DNA of 64,000 bases, taken from NCBI RefSeq assembly GCF_012726195.1, contig NZ_JAASAF010000001.1:310001-374000 (forward strand), given 5' to 3'. Below the pieces are notes generated by a model, which had not been told where the DNA came from, did not search any database, and saw nothing but the letters and a program-made list of their open reading frames with translations. This DNA comes from Rhodococcus sp. HNM0563 (lineage in GTDB: Bacteria; Actinomycetota; Actinomycetes; Mycobacteriales; Mycobacteriaceae). Each line of letters starts with the position of its first letter. The first letter of the stretch is position 1. This document shows positions 41,452-53,613 of this stretch, piece after piece. Both the position numbers and the translations under genes were made by a program.

Positions 41452-42237
41452 ATGACGAACATCGTCGTTTTGATCAAGCAGGTCCCCGACACGTGGTCCG
41501 AGCGCAAGCTCACCGACGGCGACTTCACCCTCGACCGTGAAGCAGCCGATGCCGTGCTCGATGAGATCAACGAGCGGGCCGTCGAAGAAGCCCTGCTCAT
41601 CAAGGAGCGCGACGGCGGCGAGGTGACCGTCCTCACGGCCGGACCCGACCGCGCCACCGATGCGATCCGCAAGGCGCTGTCGATGGGTGCTGACAAGGCC
41701 ATCCACCTCAACGATCCCGCTCTCCACGGATCGGACGCCATCCAGACCTCGTACGCGCTTGCTGCTGCGCTCGGTCAGATCGAGGGCGTCGAGCTGGTCA
41801 TCGCAGGTAACGAAGCCACCGACGGCCGGGCTGGTGCTGTGCCGGCGATCATCGCCGAGTACCTGGGCCTGCCCCACCTCACCCACCTGCGCAAGCTGAC
41901 CGTCGCCGACGGCAAGGCTTCCGGCGAGCGCGAGACCGACGAGGGCCTCTTCGGCATCGAGGCTCCGCTGCCCGCCATCATCTCGGTCACCGAGAAGATC
42001 AACGAGCCGCGCTTCCCGTCCTTCAAGGGCATCATGGCCGCGAAGAAGAAGGAAGTGCAGACCCTCACGCTCGCCGAGATCGGTCTCGACCCGGAGATCT
42101 TCGGTGTCGCCAACGCTGCCACCACCGTCACCGGTGTCACGCCGAAGCCCGCGCGCACCGCGGGTGAGCGCGTCGCGGACGAGGGCGAGGGTGGCAACCA
42201 GATCGCCACGTACCTGGTCGGCCAGAAGATCATCTGA
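41452..42237 (+). CDS. etfB: Electron transfer flavoprotein beta subunit
   Basis: EtfB (FixA-like) binds AMP and, with EtfA, accepts electrons from acyl-CoA dehydrogenases and passes them to the quinone pool. The 261-residue product opens MTNIVVLIKQVPDTWSE, the typical start, and contains VIAGNEATDGRAGAVPAIIAEYLGLP. ATG 41452 has AGGAGG 13 bases upstream; an in-frame start at 41374 would add 26 leader residues. Two genes, etfB then etfA, 48 bp apart. Confidence 0.95.
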   Translation: MTNIVVLIKQVPDTWSERKLTDGDFTLDREAADAVLDEINERAVEEALLIKERDGGEVTVLTAGPDRATDAIRKALSMGADKAIHLNDPALHGSDAIQTSYALAAALGQIEGVELVIAGNEATDGRAGAVPAIIAEYLGLPHLTHLRKLTVADGKASGERETDEGLFGIEAPLPAIISVTEKINEPRFPSFKGIMAAKKKEVQTLTLAEIGLDPEIFGVANAATTVTGVTPKPARTAGERVADEGEGGNQIATYLVGQKII

Positions 42238-42285
42238 TCGCGCCCCACGGCACACAGCAGACATATCTAGGGAGAGAAGCAAGCA

Positions 42286-43242
42286 ATGGCAGAAGTACTC
42301 GTGCTCGTCGAGCACGCCGAGGGTGCACTGAAGAAGGTCAGCGTCGAGCTCATCACCGCCGCACGCGCACTCGGTGAGCCGTCCGCCGTCGTCGCAGGCC
42401 CTGCGGGCACCGCAGACAAGCTGCAGGAAGCGCTCGCCGCGGCCGGTGCCGCCAAGGTCTACGCCGCCGAGTCCGACCTCGTCGACGGCTACCTGGTGAC
42501 CCCGAAGGTCGACGTTCTCGCCGCCCTCGTCGAGTCCACCAGCCCCGCCGCCGTCCTCACCGCAGCATCGGTCGAGGGCAAGGAGGTGTCCGGCCGTCTC
42601 GCCGCGCGTATCGGCTCGGGCCTGCTCGTCGATGTCGTCGACGTCAAGGCCGACGGTTCGGCAGTCCACTCGATCTTCGGTGGCGCGTTCACCGTGGACG
42701 CCAAGGCCAACGGCGAGGTTCCGGTCATCTCGGTTCGCCCGGGTGCCATCGAGTCCGCTCCGCAGGCCGGTGCCGCAGAGCGCGTCGACGTCGAGGTTCC
42801 GGCGCAGGAAGAGAACGCCGTCAAGGTCACCTCGCGTGAGCCCGTCGTCGGTGGCGACCGTCCCGAGCTCACCGAGGCGTCCATCGTCGTCTCCGGTGGC
42901 CGCGGCGTCGGCAGTGCCGACAAGTTCTCGGTCGTCGAGGAGCTCGCCGATTCGCTCGGTGCCGCAGTCGGTGCCTCGCGCGCCGCTGTCGACTCCGGCT
43001 ACTACCCGGGCCAGTTCCAGGTCGGCCAGACGGGCAAGACCGTCTCGCCGCAGCTCTACGTGGCGCTCGGCATCTCCGGTGCCATCCAGCACCGCGCAGG
43101 CATGCAGACCTCGAAGACCATCGTCGCGGTCAACAAGGACGAAGAGGCCCCGATCTTCGAGATCGCGGACTACGGCGTCGTGGGCGACCTCTTCAACGTC
43201 GCACCGCAGCTGACCGAGGCAATCAAGAAGCACAAGGGCTGA
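42286..43242 (+). CDS. etfA: Electron transfer flavoprotein alpha subunit
   Basis: The 318-residue FAD-carrying subunit. The C-terminal FAD domain is clear: [35 protein letters not shown] and [26 protein letters not shown] are family signatures. GGGAGAGAAG precedes the ATG. It ends the etfBA operon, followed 12 bases later by a strong terminator. Confidence 0.97.
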   Translation: MAEVLVLVEHAEGALKKVSVELITAARALGEPSAVVAGPAGTADKLQEALAAAGAAKVYAAESDLVDGYLVTPKVDVLAALVESTSPAAVLTAASVEGKEVSGRLAARIGSGLLVDVVDVKADGSAVHSIFGGAFTVDAKANGEVPVISVRPGAIESAPQAGAAERVDVEVPAQEENAVKVTSREPVVGGDRPELTEASIVVSGGRGVGSADKFSVVEELADSLGAAVGASRAAVDSGYYPGQFQVGQTGKTVSPQLYVALGISGAIQHRAGMQTSKTIVAVNKDEEAPIFEIADYGVVGDLFNVAPQLTEAIKKHKG

Positions 43243-43254
43243 GAAGGTCCTACT

Positions 43255-43296
43255 CCACGCGGCCCCCTCCCGGACTCCCGGGGCGGGGCCGCGTGG
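43255..43296 (+). terminator. Hairpin terminator after etfA
   Basis: CCACGCGGCCCC (43255-43266) and GGGGCCGCGTGG (43285-43296) form a 12-bp perfect stem; a further CCCGG/CCGGG pairing inside shortens the loop. TTGTT follows, the nearest thing to a U-tract. Confidence 0.85.
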
Positions 43297-43369
43297 TTGT
43301 TCCACCCTGTTCACGAACGAGACACCGCACCGCTGCCGAGGTGCCGCACCGCCGCGCTACACCTGCACC

Positions 43370-44191
43370 ATGACCACAACAGCGGTGCTGTCACACACGC
43401 GAGAATCCACGGTTCCGGTGCTGTCCGGTCCGCGATACTCCCTGAGCATTTCCACCGAGGCACACCACCGGGAAGCCGCTCAGCGGCTACGGCGCCGAGT
43501 GTTCGCCGCCGAACCCGGTTTCGCACTACCCGCGGACGGCAGCGACCTCGACGCCGACCCGTTCGACGACTTCTGCGACCACCTGCTCGCGCACGAGAAC
43601 GGCACCGGCGAACTCGTCGGTTGCTACCGGATGCTGCCGCCGCGCGCCGCGTTCGAGGCAGGCGGCTACTACACCGCCACCGAGTTCGACCTCACAGCCC
43701 TCGACCCTCACGGTCTGCGTGCTGTCGAGATGGGTCGCGCGTGCGTCGATGCAGCCCACCGTTCCGGATCCGTCCTGACGCTCATGTGGGCCGGGATTCT
43801 TCGCTACCTGGAGCTGACGGGCCACGATCGGGTCATCGGCTGCGTCTCGGTGCCGATGCAGCTCCACCCCGGCGAGGCTGTGGGAACAAACGTGCGGGGT
43901 GTGCGCGACATGGTGCTCGCACGTCACGGCATCGAGCCCGAACGACGGGTCCGTCCCCTGAACCCGGTGACCGTCGACGGTCGATGCCTGGACGAAGTCG
44001 ACGAGCCCGCGCGGGTGACCGTTCCGCCGCTCATGCGCGGATATCTACGACTCGGCGCCCGGATCTGTGGTGAACCCGCACACGATCCCGGCTTCGGCGT
44101 AGCGGACTTCGTCGCAATGCTGAGCCTGCACGACGCGAACATCCGCTACCTCGAGCGCCTTCGGAGCGCCGCGGAAAGCAGCGAAGCATGA
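43370..44191 (+). CDS. OlsB-like N-acyltransferase (GNAT/hemolysin fold)
   Basis: A 273-residue protein of the Acetyltransf_5 type: YSLSISTEAHHREAAQRLRRRVFAAEPG, DPFDDFCDHLLAHE and VEMGRACVDAAHR are the features shared by ornithine N-acyltransferases (OlsB) and autoinducer synthases. With the acyl-glycerol-phosphate acyltransferase gene overlapping its end (ATGA), it forms a pair like olsB-olsA of ornithine-lipid synthesis; the same pair is at Rv3027c-Rv3026c in my recall. Ornithine as acceptor is inference. Confidence 0.8.
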   Translation: MTTTAVLSHTRESTVPVLSGPRYSLSISTEAHHREAAQRLRRRVFAAEPGFALPADGSDLDADPFDDFCDHLLAHENGTGELVGCYRMLPPRAAFEAGGYYTATEFDLTALDPHGLRAVEMGRACVDAAHRSGSVLTLMWAGILRYLELTGHDRVIGCVSVPMQLHPGEAVGTNVRGVRDMVLARHGIEPERRVRPLNPVTVDGRCLDEVDEPARVTVPPLMRGYLRLGARICGEPAHDPGFGVADFVAMLSLHDANIRYLERLRSAAESSEA

Positions 44192-45078
44192 CCACACGCG
44201 CGCACGCGTGGATGCCGGCGAGCCCCTGCGGCGAGGGTTGTCTTCCCGCGGCGTCACGTCGCGTAGCGTGGCCGATCGTCGTCATGCGTGCGTTCAGCGT
44301 CGTGGTGCTCCTGGCCTGCGCCCCGATTCTCGCAGCGACCCGGCTCGCCCCGGCCTCTGCACGAGAGGCGATCCTGCGCGCGGGTGCTCGCGGCCTGCTG
44401 CGGTGCGTGGGAATGCGCGTGACCGTCACGGACCAACGCGACAGGCGCGGATACGAGGGGGGACTCCTCGTCGTGGCCCCTCACGTGTCGTGGATCGACG
44501 TGCTGGTGATCATGACCGTCTCTCCAGCCGGGTTCGTGGCGCGCGCCGACCTGCTGGACTGGGGCACCCTCGGGTCGCTGGCGCGGCGAATGCGCGTGAT
44601 TCCCATCGAACGTGAACGCCTGCGTGCTCTGCCCGGTGTCGTCGACGTCGTCCGCACGCGACTGGAAGCCGGTGAGCGTGTCGCGGTCTTCCCCGAGGGG
44701 ACGACCTGGTGCGGTCGCGCCTACGGAGGGTTTCGCTCAGCGCTCTTCGAAGCCGCGATCGATGCGGAGTGCCCGGTGCAGCCGATCGGGTTCGCGTACC
44801 TGGACCACACCGGCGTGCGGACCGCCGCGCCTGCGTTTGTGGGTGAGGAGACGATCGGAGCCTCGATCGCCCGGCTCGTGCGCTCGCGCGGGTTGGTCGC
44901 GTCGGTGACGGTGGCACCGCTCGAGTGGCCGGGTTCCGATCGCCGCGACCTCGCTGCCCGGTGTGAACGGGCGGTACGGTCGTCCGGACGGGACGGCGTC
45001 CCGCACCTGGTCCGGGCAGCAGTGCCCGAACAGGCGCCGAGCGCGGACACGGAGGTGAGCGCACCGTCACCCAGGTGA
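44188..45078 (+). CDS. PlsC/OlsA-like 1-acyl-glycerol-phosphate acyltransferase
   Basis: A 296-residue membrane-bound acyltransferase. A hydrophobic helix (about 29-50) precedes the catalytic H-X4-D motif (H99-D104 in [10 protein letters not shown]) and the glycerol-binding FPEGTT (168-173). Such proteins acylate lysophosphatidate (PlsC) or lyso-ornithine lipid (OlsA). Its overlap with the OlsB-like gene favours the second, though the enzyme could do both. The stop overlaps an alternative start of the cysteine desulfurase gene. Confidence 0.83.
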   Translation: MTTRAHAWMPASPCGEGCLPAASRRVAWPIVVMRAFSVVVLLACAPILAATRLAPASAREAILRAGARGLLRCVGMRVTVTDQRDRRGYEGGLLVVAPHVSWIDVLVIMTVSPAGFVARADLLDWGTLGSLARRMRVIPIERERLRALPGVVDVVRTRLEAGERVAVFPEGTTWCGRAYGGFRSALFEAAIDAECPVQPIGFAYLDHTGVRTAAPAFVGEETIGASIARLVRSRGLVASVTVAPLEWPGSDRRDLAARCERAVRSSGRDGVPHLVRAAVPEQAPSADTEVSAPSPR

Positions 45079-45119
45079 CCGCAACAGTCGCCCGATCCAC
45101 CGGCTATCCTGGATCGGTC

Positions 45120-46358
45120 ATGACCTTGCCCGCCGCCGGTCCGTCCGGCACCTCGAAGACCACCGTCTATCTCGACCACGCCGCGACCACGCCCATGCTG
45201 CCCGCGGCGATCGAGGCGATGACGGAAGTGTTCGCGACGGTCGGAAACGCATCGTCCCTGCACGGTTCCGGACGTGCCGCCAGGCGCCGTATCGAGGAGG
45301 CCCGCGAGTCGATCGCGGCGGATCTCGGTGCGCGTCCGTCCGAGGTGATCTTCGTCTCGGGCGGTACCGAGGGCGACAATCTCGCCGTCAAGGGCATCTA
45401 CTGGGGCCGGCGTGCGCAGGACGCGCGGCGCCGCCGCATCATCGCGAGCGCCGTGGAGCACCACGCCGTGCTCGACGCCGTCGAATGGCTCGTCGAACAC
45501 GAGGGTGCGGACGTGACCTGGCTGCCCGTCGACGAAGTCGGGCGCGTGGATCCGCGCACATTACGGGAAGCGCTCGAGGCCCACGCCGACGAGGTCGCGC
45601 TCGTCACGGTCATGTGGGCGAACAACGAGGTCGGCACCGTGATGCCGATCGCCGGGCTCGCTGCGGTGGCCGCAGAGTTCGGTGTCCCGATCCACAGCGA
45701 TGCGGTCCAGGCGGTCGCGCACCTGCCCGTCGACTTCGCAGCGAGCGGGTTGTCGGCCCTGACCGTGGCTGCGCACAAGTTCGGCGGTCCTCAGGGCGTC
45801 GGTGCGCTGCTGCTCGGCAGGCAAGTGCCGTGTGTGCCGCTTGCGCACGGTGGCGGCCACGAACGAGACGTGCGGTCCGGGACACAGGACGCCGCGTCGA
45901 TCGTGGGCATGGCCGCCGCCCTTCGATACGCGACTGCCGAATTATCCTCGCGTACTGCAGAACTCGAATCCCTACGGGATGCGCTCATTTCCGGTGTCGA
46001 GCGAGTGGTTCCCGGCGCGGCGCTCAACGGTCCCGTCGGCGCCGATCGGTTGTCGGGTAATGCGCATTTCACCTTCGCCGGGTGTGAAGGCGATTCGCTG
46101 TTGATGTTGCTGGACGCCGCCGGGATCGAATGTTCGACGGGTTCGGCATGCACCGCTGGCGTGGCGCGGGCGAGTCATGTGCTGGTAGCGATGGGGTGTG
46201 ACCCTGTCGTATCGCGCGGATCCTTACGTTTCTCGTTGGGGCACACTACAACCCAAGATGATATCGATGCTCTGCTCGCGGCGCTGCCGCAGGTGGTGGA
46301 GCGGGCGCGCGCCGCCGGGATGGCGAGCGTCGGCAGACGAGGAGGTGACCGAGAATGA
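45120..46358 (+). CDS. Cysteine desulfurase (IscS/NifS-like)
   Basis: A PLP enzyme that takes sulfur from cysteine as a persulfide. From ATG 45120 it has 412 residues: [10 protein letters not shown] at the start, the PLP lysine K220 in [15 protein letters not shown] and the active cysteine C344 in [11 protein letters not shown]. The overlap with mnmA (ATGA) means it most likely supplies sulfur for tRNA 2-thiouridine formation. GTG 45075, overlapping the previous stop, is an alternative start adding 15 residues. The usual suf genes are not nearby. Confidence 0.92.
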   Translation: MTLPAAGPSGTSKTTVYLDHAATTPMLPAAIEAMTEVFATVGNASSLHGSGRAARRRIEEARESIAADLGARPSEVIFVSGGTEGDNLAVKGIYWGRRAQDARRRRIIASAVEHHAVLDAVEWLVEHEGADVTWLPVDEVGRVDPRTLREALEAHADEVALVTVMWANNEVGTVMPIAGLAAVAAEFGVPIHSDAVQAVAHLPVDFAASGLSALTVAAHKFGGPQGVGALLLGRQVPCVPLAHGGGHERDVRSGTQDAASIVGMAAALRYATAELSSRTAELESLRDALISGVERVVPGAALNGPVGADRLSGNAHFTFAGCEGDSLLMLLDAAGIECSTGSACTAGVARASHVLVAMGCDPVVSRGSLRFSLGHTTTQDDIDALLAALPQVVERARAAGMASVGRRGGDRE

Positions 46359-47446
46359 GGATTCTTGCGGCAATGAGCGGCGGTGTGGATTCGGCGGTTG
46401 CCGCGGCCCGTGCTGTCGATGCCGGACACGACGTGGTCGGTGTGCACCTGGCGCTGTCCGCGGCGCCGGGCACGCTGCGTACGGGCTCGCGCGGGTGCTG
46501 CTCGAAGGAAGACGCGGGCGATGCGCGCCGCGCTGCTGATGTGCTCGGAATCCCTTTCTACGTATGGGATTTCGCCGATCGCTTCAAAGAGGACGTGATC
46601 GACGATTTCGTTGCCGCCTACGCCGCGGGGCAGACCCCGAACCCGTGCCTGCGCTGCAACGAGAAGATCAAGTTCTCGGCTTTGGCGGATCGCGCTGTCG
46701 CCCTGGGCTTCGATGCGGTCGCGACCGGTCACTACGCGCAACTCGCCGACGGTGTCCTGCGTCGCGCAGTCGACGCAGACAAGGACCAGTCGTATGTACT
46801 GGCAGTGCTGACCGCCGGACAGCTCTCGCGTGCAATGTTCCCCGTCGGAGACACCCCGAAAGAGCAGATCCGTGAAGAGGCCGCGGAGCGTGGCCTGGCG
46901 GTGGCGAACAAGCCGGACAGCCACGACATCTGCTTCATTCCCTCCGGCGACACCCGCGCCTTCCTCGGGGCGCGGATCGGTGTCCGACCGGGTGCGGTGG
47001 TCGACGCCGACTCGGGCGACGTTCTCGCCGAACACGAAGGGGTGCACGGCTTCACGATCGGCCAGCGTAAGGGCCTCGGGATCGCGGGCCCCGGTGCTGA
47101 CGGTCGCCCTCGCTACGTCACCGAGATCGAACCCGAGACCGGCACCGTGAAGGTGGGAAGTGCCGAACGCCTGCAGGTGTCGTCGATCCGGGCCGAACGG
47201 GCAGTGTGGACAGCGGGTTCCGCGCCGGCCGGGCCGATCGAATGCGTCGTGCAGGTACGTGCGCACGGCGGTCTCGCGGCAGCGGTCGCCGAAGACGTCG
47301 CCGGCGGAATCGACATTTCGCTTCGCGAACCCCTGACCGGTGTCGCGGCAGGCCAGGCCGCAGTTCTCTATCGACCGGACCCGGCCGGCGACATCGTCCT
47401 CGGGAGCGGCACGATCGCGGCGACCCGAGCGACCGGAGACCAGTGA
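46355..47446 (+). CDS. mnmA: tRNA-specific 2-thiouridylase MnmA
   Basis: MnmA thiolates U34 of tRNA-Lys/Glu/Gln. The 363-residue product has the PP-loop SGGVDS (8-13), [12 protein letters not shown] with catalytic C98, and [12 protein letters not shown] with C193, the persulfide-receiving pair. It overlaps the cysteine desulfurase gene by 4 bases and the MetE-like gene by 4 bases (GTGA), so the three are one transcript. Confidence 0.96.
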   Translation: MRILAAMSGGVDSAVAAARAVDAGHDVVGVHLALSAAPGTLRTGSRGCCSKEDAGDARRAADVLGIPFYVWDFADRFKEDVIDDFVAAYAAGQTPNPCLRCNEKIKFSALADRAVALGFDAVATGHYAQLADGVLRRAVDADKDQSYVLAVLTAGQLSRAMFPVGDTPKEQIREEAAERGLAVANKPDSHDICFIPSGDTRAFLGARIGVRPGAVVDADSGDVLAEHEGVHGFTIGQRKGLGIAGPGADGRPRYVTEIEPETGTVKVGSAERLQVSSIRAERAVWTAGSAPAGPIECVVQVRAHGGLAAAVAEDVAGGIDISLREPLTGVAAGQAAVLYRPDPAGDIVLGSGTIAATRATGDQ

Positions 47447-48471
47447 CGACAGAGCGGGAACACGTGAACCCCTGGGCGGGCCTGGCCACCGGAATCGGCT
47501 CATGGCCGGGCACCGACGCTCGTGAGGCCGCCGCGGTGATCGTCGGGGAACTCCCTGCACTGCCGCACCTGGTGGAACTGCCCGCGCGGGGACTCGGTGC
47601 CGACATGATCGGTCGTGCGAGTGCTCTGCTCGTCGACATGCACCTCGACACCACGACCACTGGCTACCGCCTGCGCGCCGGGCGTGGTGCGGTCGCACGT
47701 ATCGCCGAAGACCTGCTGAAGCAGGATCTCGACGCGTTCGAAGAAGCATGGGAACTCGCGGGCGCCGGCGCCGATCGCACCGTCAAGGTGCAGTCGATCG
47801 GCCCGTGGACTCTTGCCGCGCACGCCGAACTGGCGACAGGTCGACGTGCTCTCGTCGACCGGGGCGCCGTACGAGACCTGTCGGAGTCCTTGGCCGAAGG
47901 TATATCGCGGCACTCGGCGGAGCTCCACCGGCGTCTGGGCGTCTCCGTCGTCGTTCAGATCGACGAGCCTGCCTTGCCCGCGGTCCTCGCGGGCACACTG
48001 CAGGGGCGCACGATGCTCGAAACCGTACCTGCCGTGCCCGAACCAGAGATTCAGCAGGTTCTCGATACGACACTCGGTGGCCTCGGCTCCCCGGCGGCGG
48101 TGCATTGCTGTTCGGGCGGACTTCCCGCAGACCTGTTCCGGCGCAGCGAGGCAGCAGCCGTTTCGTTCGACTTCGCGCAGCTCACACGGGCCGAGCTCGA
48201 CCCGGTAGGAGAACTGCTCGACTCGGGCACGATTCTGTTGATGGGCCTCGTTCCGACGGTCGCCCCGGAGAAGATTCCGACCTGGAGGGAACTTGCCGAG
48301 CCCGCAGTCGCGTTGATCGACCGGCTGGGTTTCTCGCGCACGACGCTGCGGTCGGTGTCGGCGACGCCGGCGTGCGGTCTCGCCGGCGCCGACCCCGCGT
48401 GGGCCCGCACGGCGCTCCGGATGGCGAGCGACATCTCCGCAGCATTCTCCGAAGATCCCGAATCGCTCTGA
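47443..48471 (+). CDS. MetE-like (cobalamin-independent methionine synthase C-terminal domain) protein
   Basis: A 342-residue protein made of one MetE-type barrel: [39 protein letters not shown] and [11 protein letters not shown] are the visible parts, and the C-terminus has [15 protein letters not shown] with the zinc-site-like cysteine. True MetE has about 750 residues, so this is only the catalytic-type half, as in the recalled Rv3015c. Substrate and activity are unknown. Start GTG 47443 (overlap with mnmA) or GTG 47464, which has GCGGGAA just upstream. Confidence 0.82.
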   Translation: MTTEREHVNPWAGLATGIGSWPGTDAREAAAVIVGELPALPHLVELPARGLGADMIGRASALLVDMHLDTTTTGYRLRAGRGAVARIAEDLLKQDLDAFEEAWELAGAGADRTVKVQSIGPWTLAAHAELATGRRALVDRGAVRDLSESLAEGISRHSAELHRRLGVSVVVQIDEPALPAVLAGTLQGRTMLETVPAVPEPEIQQVLDTTLGGLGSPAAVHCCSGGLPADLFRRSEAAAVSFDFAQLTRAELDPVGELLDSGTILLMGLVPTVAPEKIPTWRELAEPAVALIDRLGFSRTTLRSVSATPACGLAGADPAWARTALRMASDISAAFSEDPESL

Positions 48472-50610
<2,139 letters not shown>

Positions 50611-50628
50611 CTCCGGGGTCGCGAGACT

Positions 50629-51270
50629 TCAGGTGGCCACTGATCGGGTCGGCTCGGGTGCGTTCCGGCTGCCCAGAAAGACCGCCGACGCAACAAGGAA
50701 ACACAGGGCACCGACAAACGTTCCGATACTGGCGAGGCTCGGGTCGAGTGTGTTACCGGTATCGAGGACGTACGAGCCGACCGCCGACACACCGAAGGCG
50801 ATGGACCCGAGCATATTGAGCCATACGCTCTGCCAGTCCTTCGACCGCGGCAACCAGTATCCCTTCTCGCGCCACAGGATCAGTACGGCGAGCGCGCTCG
50901 AGACGAGAAAGCACAGTGACCCTTCGAGGTTCGGGTTCCACACCAAATGCTCTTCGCCCTTGACTGTGTGCGCGTGCAGAGCTGCGCCGGTGCTCACATT
51001 GAACAGAAGAGTTCCGAGGAACTGGATCATCGCCGAGAGCCACTCGGCGCGAATTCCGACGCCCTGCTTGTCCGACACGGTCGCGGCGCCGCTGAGCATG
51101 AGCTGGACGAACGCTGCGCCTGTGAAGAACCACGAGCCGACGAAGAACGAAGTATTTGCACCGGCAGTCCCCAGCGCACTCGAGATTCCCGGCGCGGAAC
51201 CGAGCGCGAACAGGAAAGCGCCGACAACGAATCCCCATGACTGCACGCGCAATGTCGGGCGGATCAGCAT
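50629..51270 (-). CDS. Multi-pass membrane protein, YrhK-like
   Basis: A 213-residue integral membrane protein with six predicted helices, for example WGFVVGAFLFALGSAPG, SWFFTGAAFVQLMLSG, GSLCFLVSSALAVLILW and ASIGTFVGALCFLVASAVFLG. I recognise it only as similar to the YrhK domain family of unknown function. Start ATG 51270 is taken; GTG 51303 is possible, and neither has a good ribosome site, so it may be translated from a leaderless or structured mRNA: a perfect palindrome (51276-51290) sits just upstream. It is the only leftward gene of the 50.6-59.8 kb accessory block. Confidence 0.7.
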   Translation of the reverse strand: MLIRPTLRVQSWGFVVGAFLFALGSAPGISSALGTAGANTSFFVGSWFFTGAAFVQLMLSGAATVSDKQGVGIRAEWLSAMIQFLGTLLFNVSTGAALHAHTVKGEEHLVWNPNLEGSLCFLVSSALAVLILWREKGYWLPRSKDWQSVWLNMLGSIAFGVSAVGSYVLDTGNTLDPSLASIGTFVGALCFLVASAVFLGSRNAPEPTRSVAT

Positions 51271-51275
51271 GGCGG

Positions 51276-51290
51276 CAGTGTAGAACACTG
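51276..51290. promoter_or_regulatory. Palindrome next to the YrhK-like gene start
   Basis: CAGTGT-AGA-ACACTG is a perfect 15-bp inverted repeat ending six bases upstream of ATG 51270, in the 185-bp gap between two divergent genes. It may be an operator or an RNA hairpin over the ribosome-binding region. Confidence 0.4.
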
Positions 51291-51455
51291 TTCCGCACGA
51301 CACGCGGGATATCAGGAGGCCGATCCGGGCCGAAAGTCCCTGTTCGGGAAAGGTTCTCCGCGGTGAGGGCGATGAGGGTGAAGTGGTGGGGTGAATTCCG
51401 TGTCCGTCGGTTGGATCGGGCGCGCGCCGGGAATATCCGGATTAGCGTCCGGCTC

Positions 51456-52736
51456 ATGACGGCAACCCCCGATTTCGACAATCGTCTGCTATTTCGCAAT
51501 GTTCGCGTGTTCGACGGTCACTCCGGTGACTTGCTCGGTGGCGATGTGCTGATCGACGGAGACACCATCAGCGCGGTGTCCGACTCGCCGATCGGCGACG
51601 AACCGGGTCGCGACACCATCGTCGTCGATGGGGCGAATCGAGTGTTGATGCCGGGGATGAGCGATGCTCATGTCCACCTCGTCGGCAACGCCAACTCCTA
51701 CGTCGACATGGTGATGGGTTCCGAGGCTCATATCGCCTTGAACGGCCTCGCGGAGGCGAAGAACATGTTGCACCGAGGTTTCACCGCGGTGCGGGACATG
51801 GCCGGTGATACCGCCAGCATCAAGTCGGTGATCGACCGCGGTTTGTTCGAAGGGCCGAGGATCTACCCCTCCCAGGCGGCGCTTTCTCAGACCAGCGGGC
51901 ACGGTGACTTCGGGTTCGTCTACCAATGCCCGACGGTATTCGGTGGTGATCAGAGCCGCGCCGAGCAGATCGGGTTCATGCGGGTCGCGGACGGAGAGGA
52001 TCAGGTTCTCGCCGGCGTGCGAGAACAACTGAAGAAGGGCGCGTCCCAGATCAAACTGATGGTCGGTGGTGGGGCGGCCTCGATGTACGACCCCCTGTAC
52101 ACGGTTCAGTTCATCGACAAGGAACTTCGGGCCGCGGTGAACGCGGCGACCGACTACGGCACCTACGTAGCGACCCACGTCTACAACGTCACCGGGATCC
52201 GGCGGGCGCTCGCGGCGGGCGTCCGTTCCATCGAGCACGGCCACCTCGCGGACGAAGAGACCATCGCGCTCATCGCGGAAAAGGAGGTGTGGTTGTCGAT
52301 GCAGCCGTTTGCGCTGGGCGACCACCACTATCCCGACCCTGATCGCGCGGAGAAGGATCGGGAGATCTGCACCGGAGTGGACCATGTCTACGAGTGGGCG
52401 AAGAAGTACGGTGTCAAGACGGCGTGGGGCACCGACCTGCTGCTCGAGCCGCAGATCGCTCCTCGGCAGAGCGAGATGGCAGCCCGGCTCGGTGACCACT
52501 ACACCAACCTCGAGTCCCTGAGGATGTTGACGTCGGGGAACGCGGAACTGTTCCGCCTCGCCGGCGAGAGGGACCCGTATCGGCAGGCCCTGTTCGGGGT
52601 GATCCGAAAGGGCGCGTGGGCCGACGTTCTGCTCGTGGACGGAAATCCCCTCGATGACCTGACACTGCTGGCGGATCCCGAGAAGAATCTATCCGTGATC
52701 GTCAAGAACGGCCGGATCGTCAAGAACCAGCTCTGA
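51456..52736 (+). CDS. Metal-dependent amidohydrolase (imidazolonepropionase/prolidase-like)
   Basis: A 426-residue amidohydrolase. Metal ligands are H72 and H74 in SDAHVHLVGN, a likely carboxylated lysine in SQIKLMVGGGAAS, histidines in ATHVYNVTG and IEHGHLAD, and the catalytic Asp in AWGTDLLL. The C-terminal beta segment (WADVLLVDGNPLDDLTLL) is typical. Related enzymes cleave X-Pro dipeptides or cyclic amides; there is no signal peptide. ATG 51456 starts MTATPDF. First of five rightward genes of the accessory block; 91 bp to the next. Confidence 0.87.
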   Translation: MTATPDFDNRLLFRNVRVFDGHSGDLLGGDVLIDGDTISAVSDSPIGDEPGRDTIVVDGANRVLMPGMSDAHVHLVGNANSYVDMVMGSEAHIALNGLAEAKNMLHRGFTAVRDMAGDTASIKSVIDRGLFEGPRIYPSQAALSQTSGHGDFGFVYQCPTVFGGDQSRAEQIGFMRVADGEDQVLAGVREQLKKGASQIKLMVGGGAASMYDPLYTVQFIDKELRAAVNAATDYGTYVATHVYNVTGIRRALAAGVRSIEHGHLADEETIALIAEKEVWLSMQPFALGDHHYPDPDRAEKDREICTGVDHVYEWAKKYGVKTAWGTDLLLEPQIAPRQSEMAARLGDHYTNLESLRMLTSGNAELFRLAGERDPYRQALFGVIRKGAWADVLLVDGNPLDDLTLLADPEKNLSVIVKNGRIVKNQL

Positions 52737-52782
52737 AGCGGGGTCTCGGTATATGACGTCCCTTCGTGAGTGCACGGCCGGG

Positions 52783-52796
52783 GATGTCCGGACATC
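52783..52796. promoter_or_regulatory. Perfect 14-bp palindrome upstream of the pseudo-ABC gene
   Basis: GATGTCCGGACATC is fully self-complementary and lies 31 bases before the TTG start at 52828, in the 91-bp gap after the amidohydrolase. The position suits an operator of a separate promoter for the ABC-like/YhgE pair. Confidence 0.45.
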
Positions 52797-52827
52797 GATG
52801 AACATGACTCGGAATGTGGGATGAGCT

Positions 52828-53610
52828 TTGGCCGAAACGAATCTCGAAGAATCCGGAGCCGAGGAATACGACGATCCCGGCGCGTTCGACGTGGACCGGT
52901 CCGAATGGACGCACATTCCGGGCAGTCTCGTGTCCGCGCGAGCCATCGAACTCCACGGTCCGTGGGGGCACGTGTTCGGCCCCCTCGACCTGGATATCGA
53001 TCAGGGGGGTGTGACGGTGGTGGCGGGGCAGGCCGGCGCCGCGCGCACGGCGCTGCTGATGGCGTTGTGCGGGAGGATGCGGCTGACGCGGGGATCTCTT
53101 ACCGTCCTCGGTTTCGAGAACCAGCCGAGGAAGGTGCTCGCCCGTTCTGCCATCGCCTGCATGAACGAACTCGACGAGGTCCAGCCGTCCGTCACCGTGC
53201 GTGATCTCGTGACCGAGCAGAAACGTTGGAACTCACCGTGGTACAAGTTCGTTCCGCGCGTCGACGAGGAGGGCGTCGCCGACATGTGCTCGGAGGTCTT
53301 CGGGGACGTACCGATTCCACCGCTCAACGCGTTCGTCGACGACCTGCCGGAGATTGCGCAGTTACTGCTGCGCATCGCGGTGGCCAATACCCACCGACCG
53401 CCCCTTCTGGTGGTGGGACGGATCGACAAGATCGCCGACGATGCGGAGCGCGAGACCTTGCTGGAGCGACTCGTCGCCCTCGGAGAGCAGCAATCGGTGA
53501 TCACCGCCGACGTGAACCCGCAGAAGCCGGATTCGGGGGTGCGGGCGGTGGTCGACCTGCACGGACTCCTCGGACCGGGCGACATCGGCGTCATGACCGA
53601 AGGTAGGTGA
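52828..53610 (+). CDS. Degenerate ABC-ATPase-like protein
   Basis: The 260-residue protein has the overall layout of an ABC ATPase but lost catalytic residues. Walker A is GQAGAART (67-74): the second glycine is Ala and the essential lysine is R73. The LSGGQ signature is replaced by LPEIAQ near 173-178, and Walker B reads PLLVVGRID (192-200) with neither the DE pair nor the catalytic glutamate. Framing strands are kept (GPLDLDIDQGGVTVVAG, GSLTVLGFENQPRKVLARSAIACM). The TTG start has GGGATGAG upstream. Three bases separate its stop from the YhgE/Pip gene, so it is probably an obligate, non-hydrolysing or regulatory partner. It could also be a decaying gene, but the frame is intact. Confidence 0.75.
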   Translation: MAETNLEESGAEEYDDPGAFDVDRSEWTHIPGSLVSARAIELHGPWGHVFGPLDLDIDQGGVTVVAGQAGAARTALLMALCGRMRLTRGSLTVLGFENQPRKVLARSAIACMNELDEVQPSVTVRDLVTEQKRWNSPWYKFVPRVDEEGVADMCSEVFGDVPIPPLNAFVDDLPEIAQLLLRIAVANTHRPPLLVVGRIDKIADDAERETLLERLVALGEQQSVITADVNPQKPDSGVRAVVDLHGLLGPGDIGVMTEGR

Positions 53611-53613
53611 CCG

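Noticed and set aside
41398-43314. Open frame of about 640 codons antisense to etfB and etfA
   Set aside because: It covers two well-supported genes and their intergenic region on the other strand, has low-complexity Asp/Gly/Leu composition and no recognisable motif.
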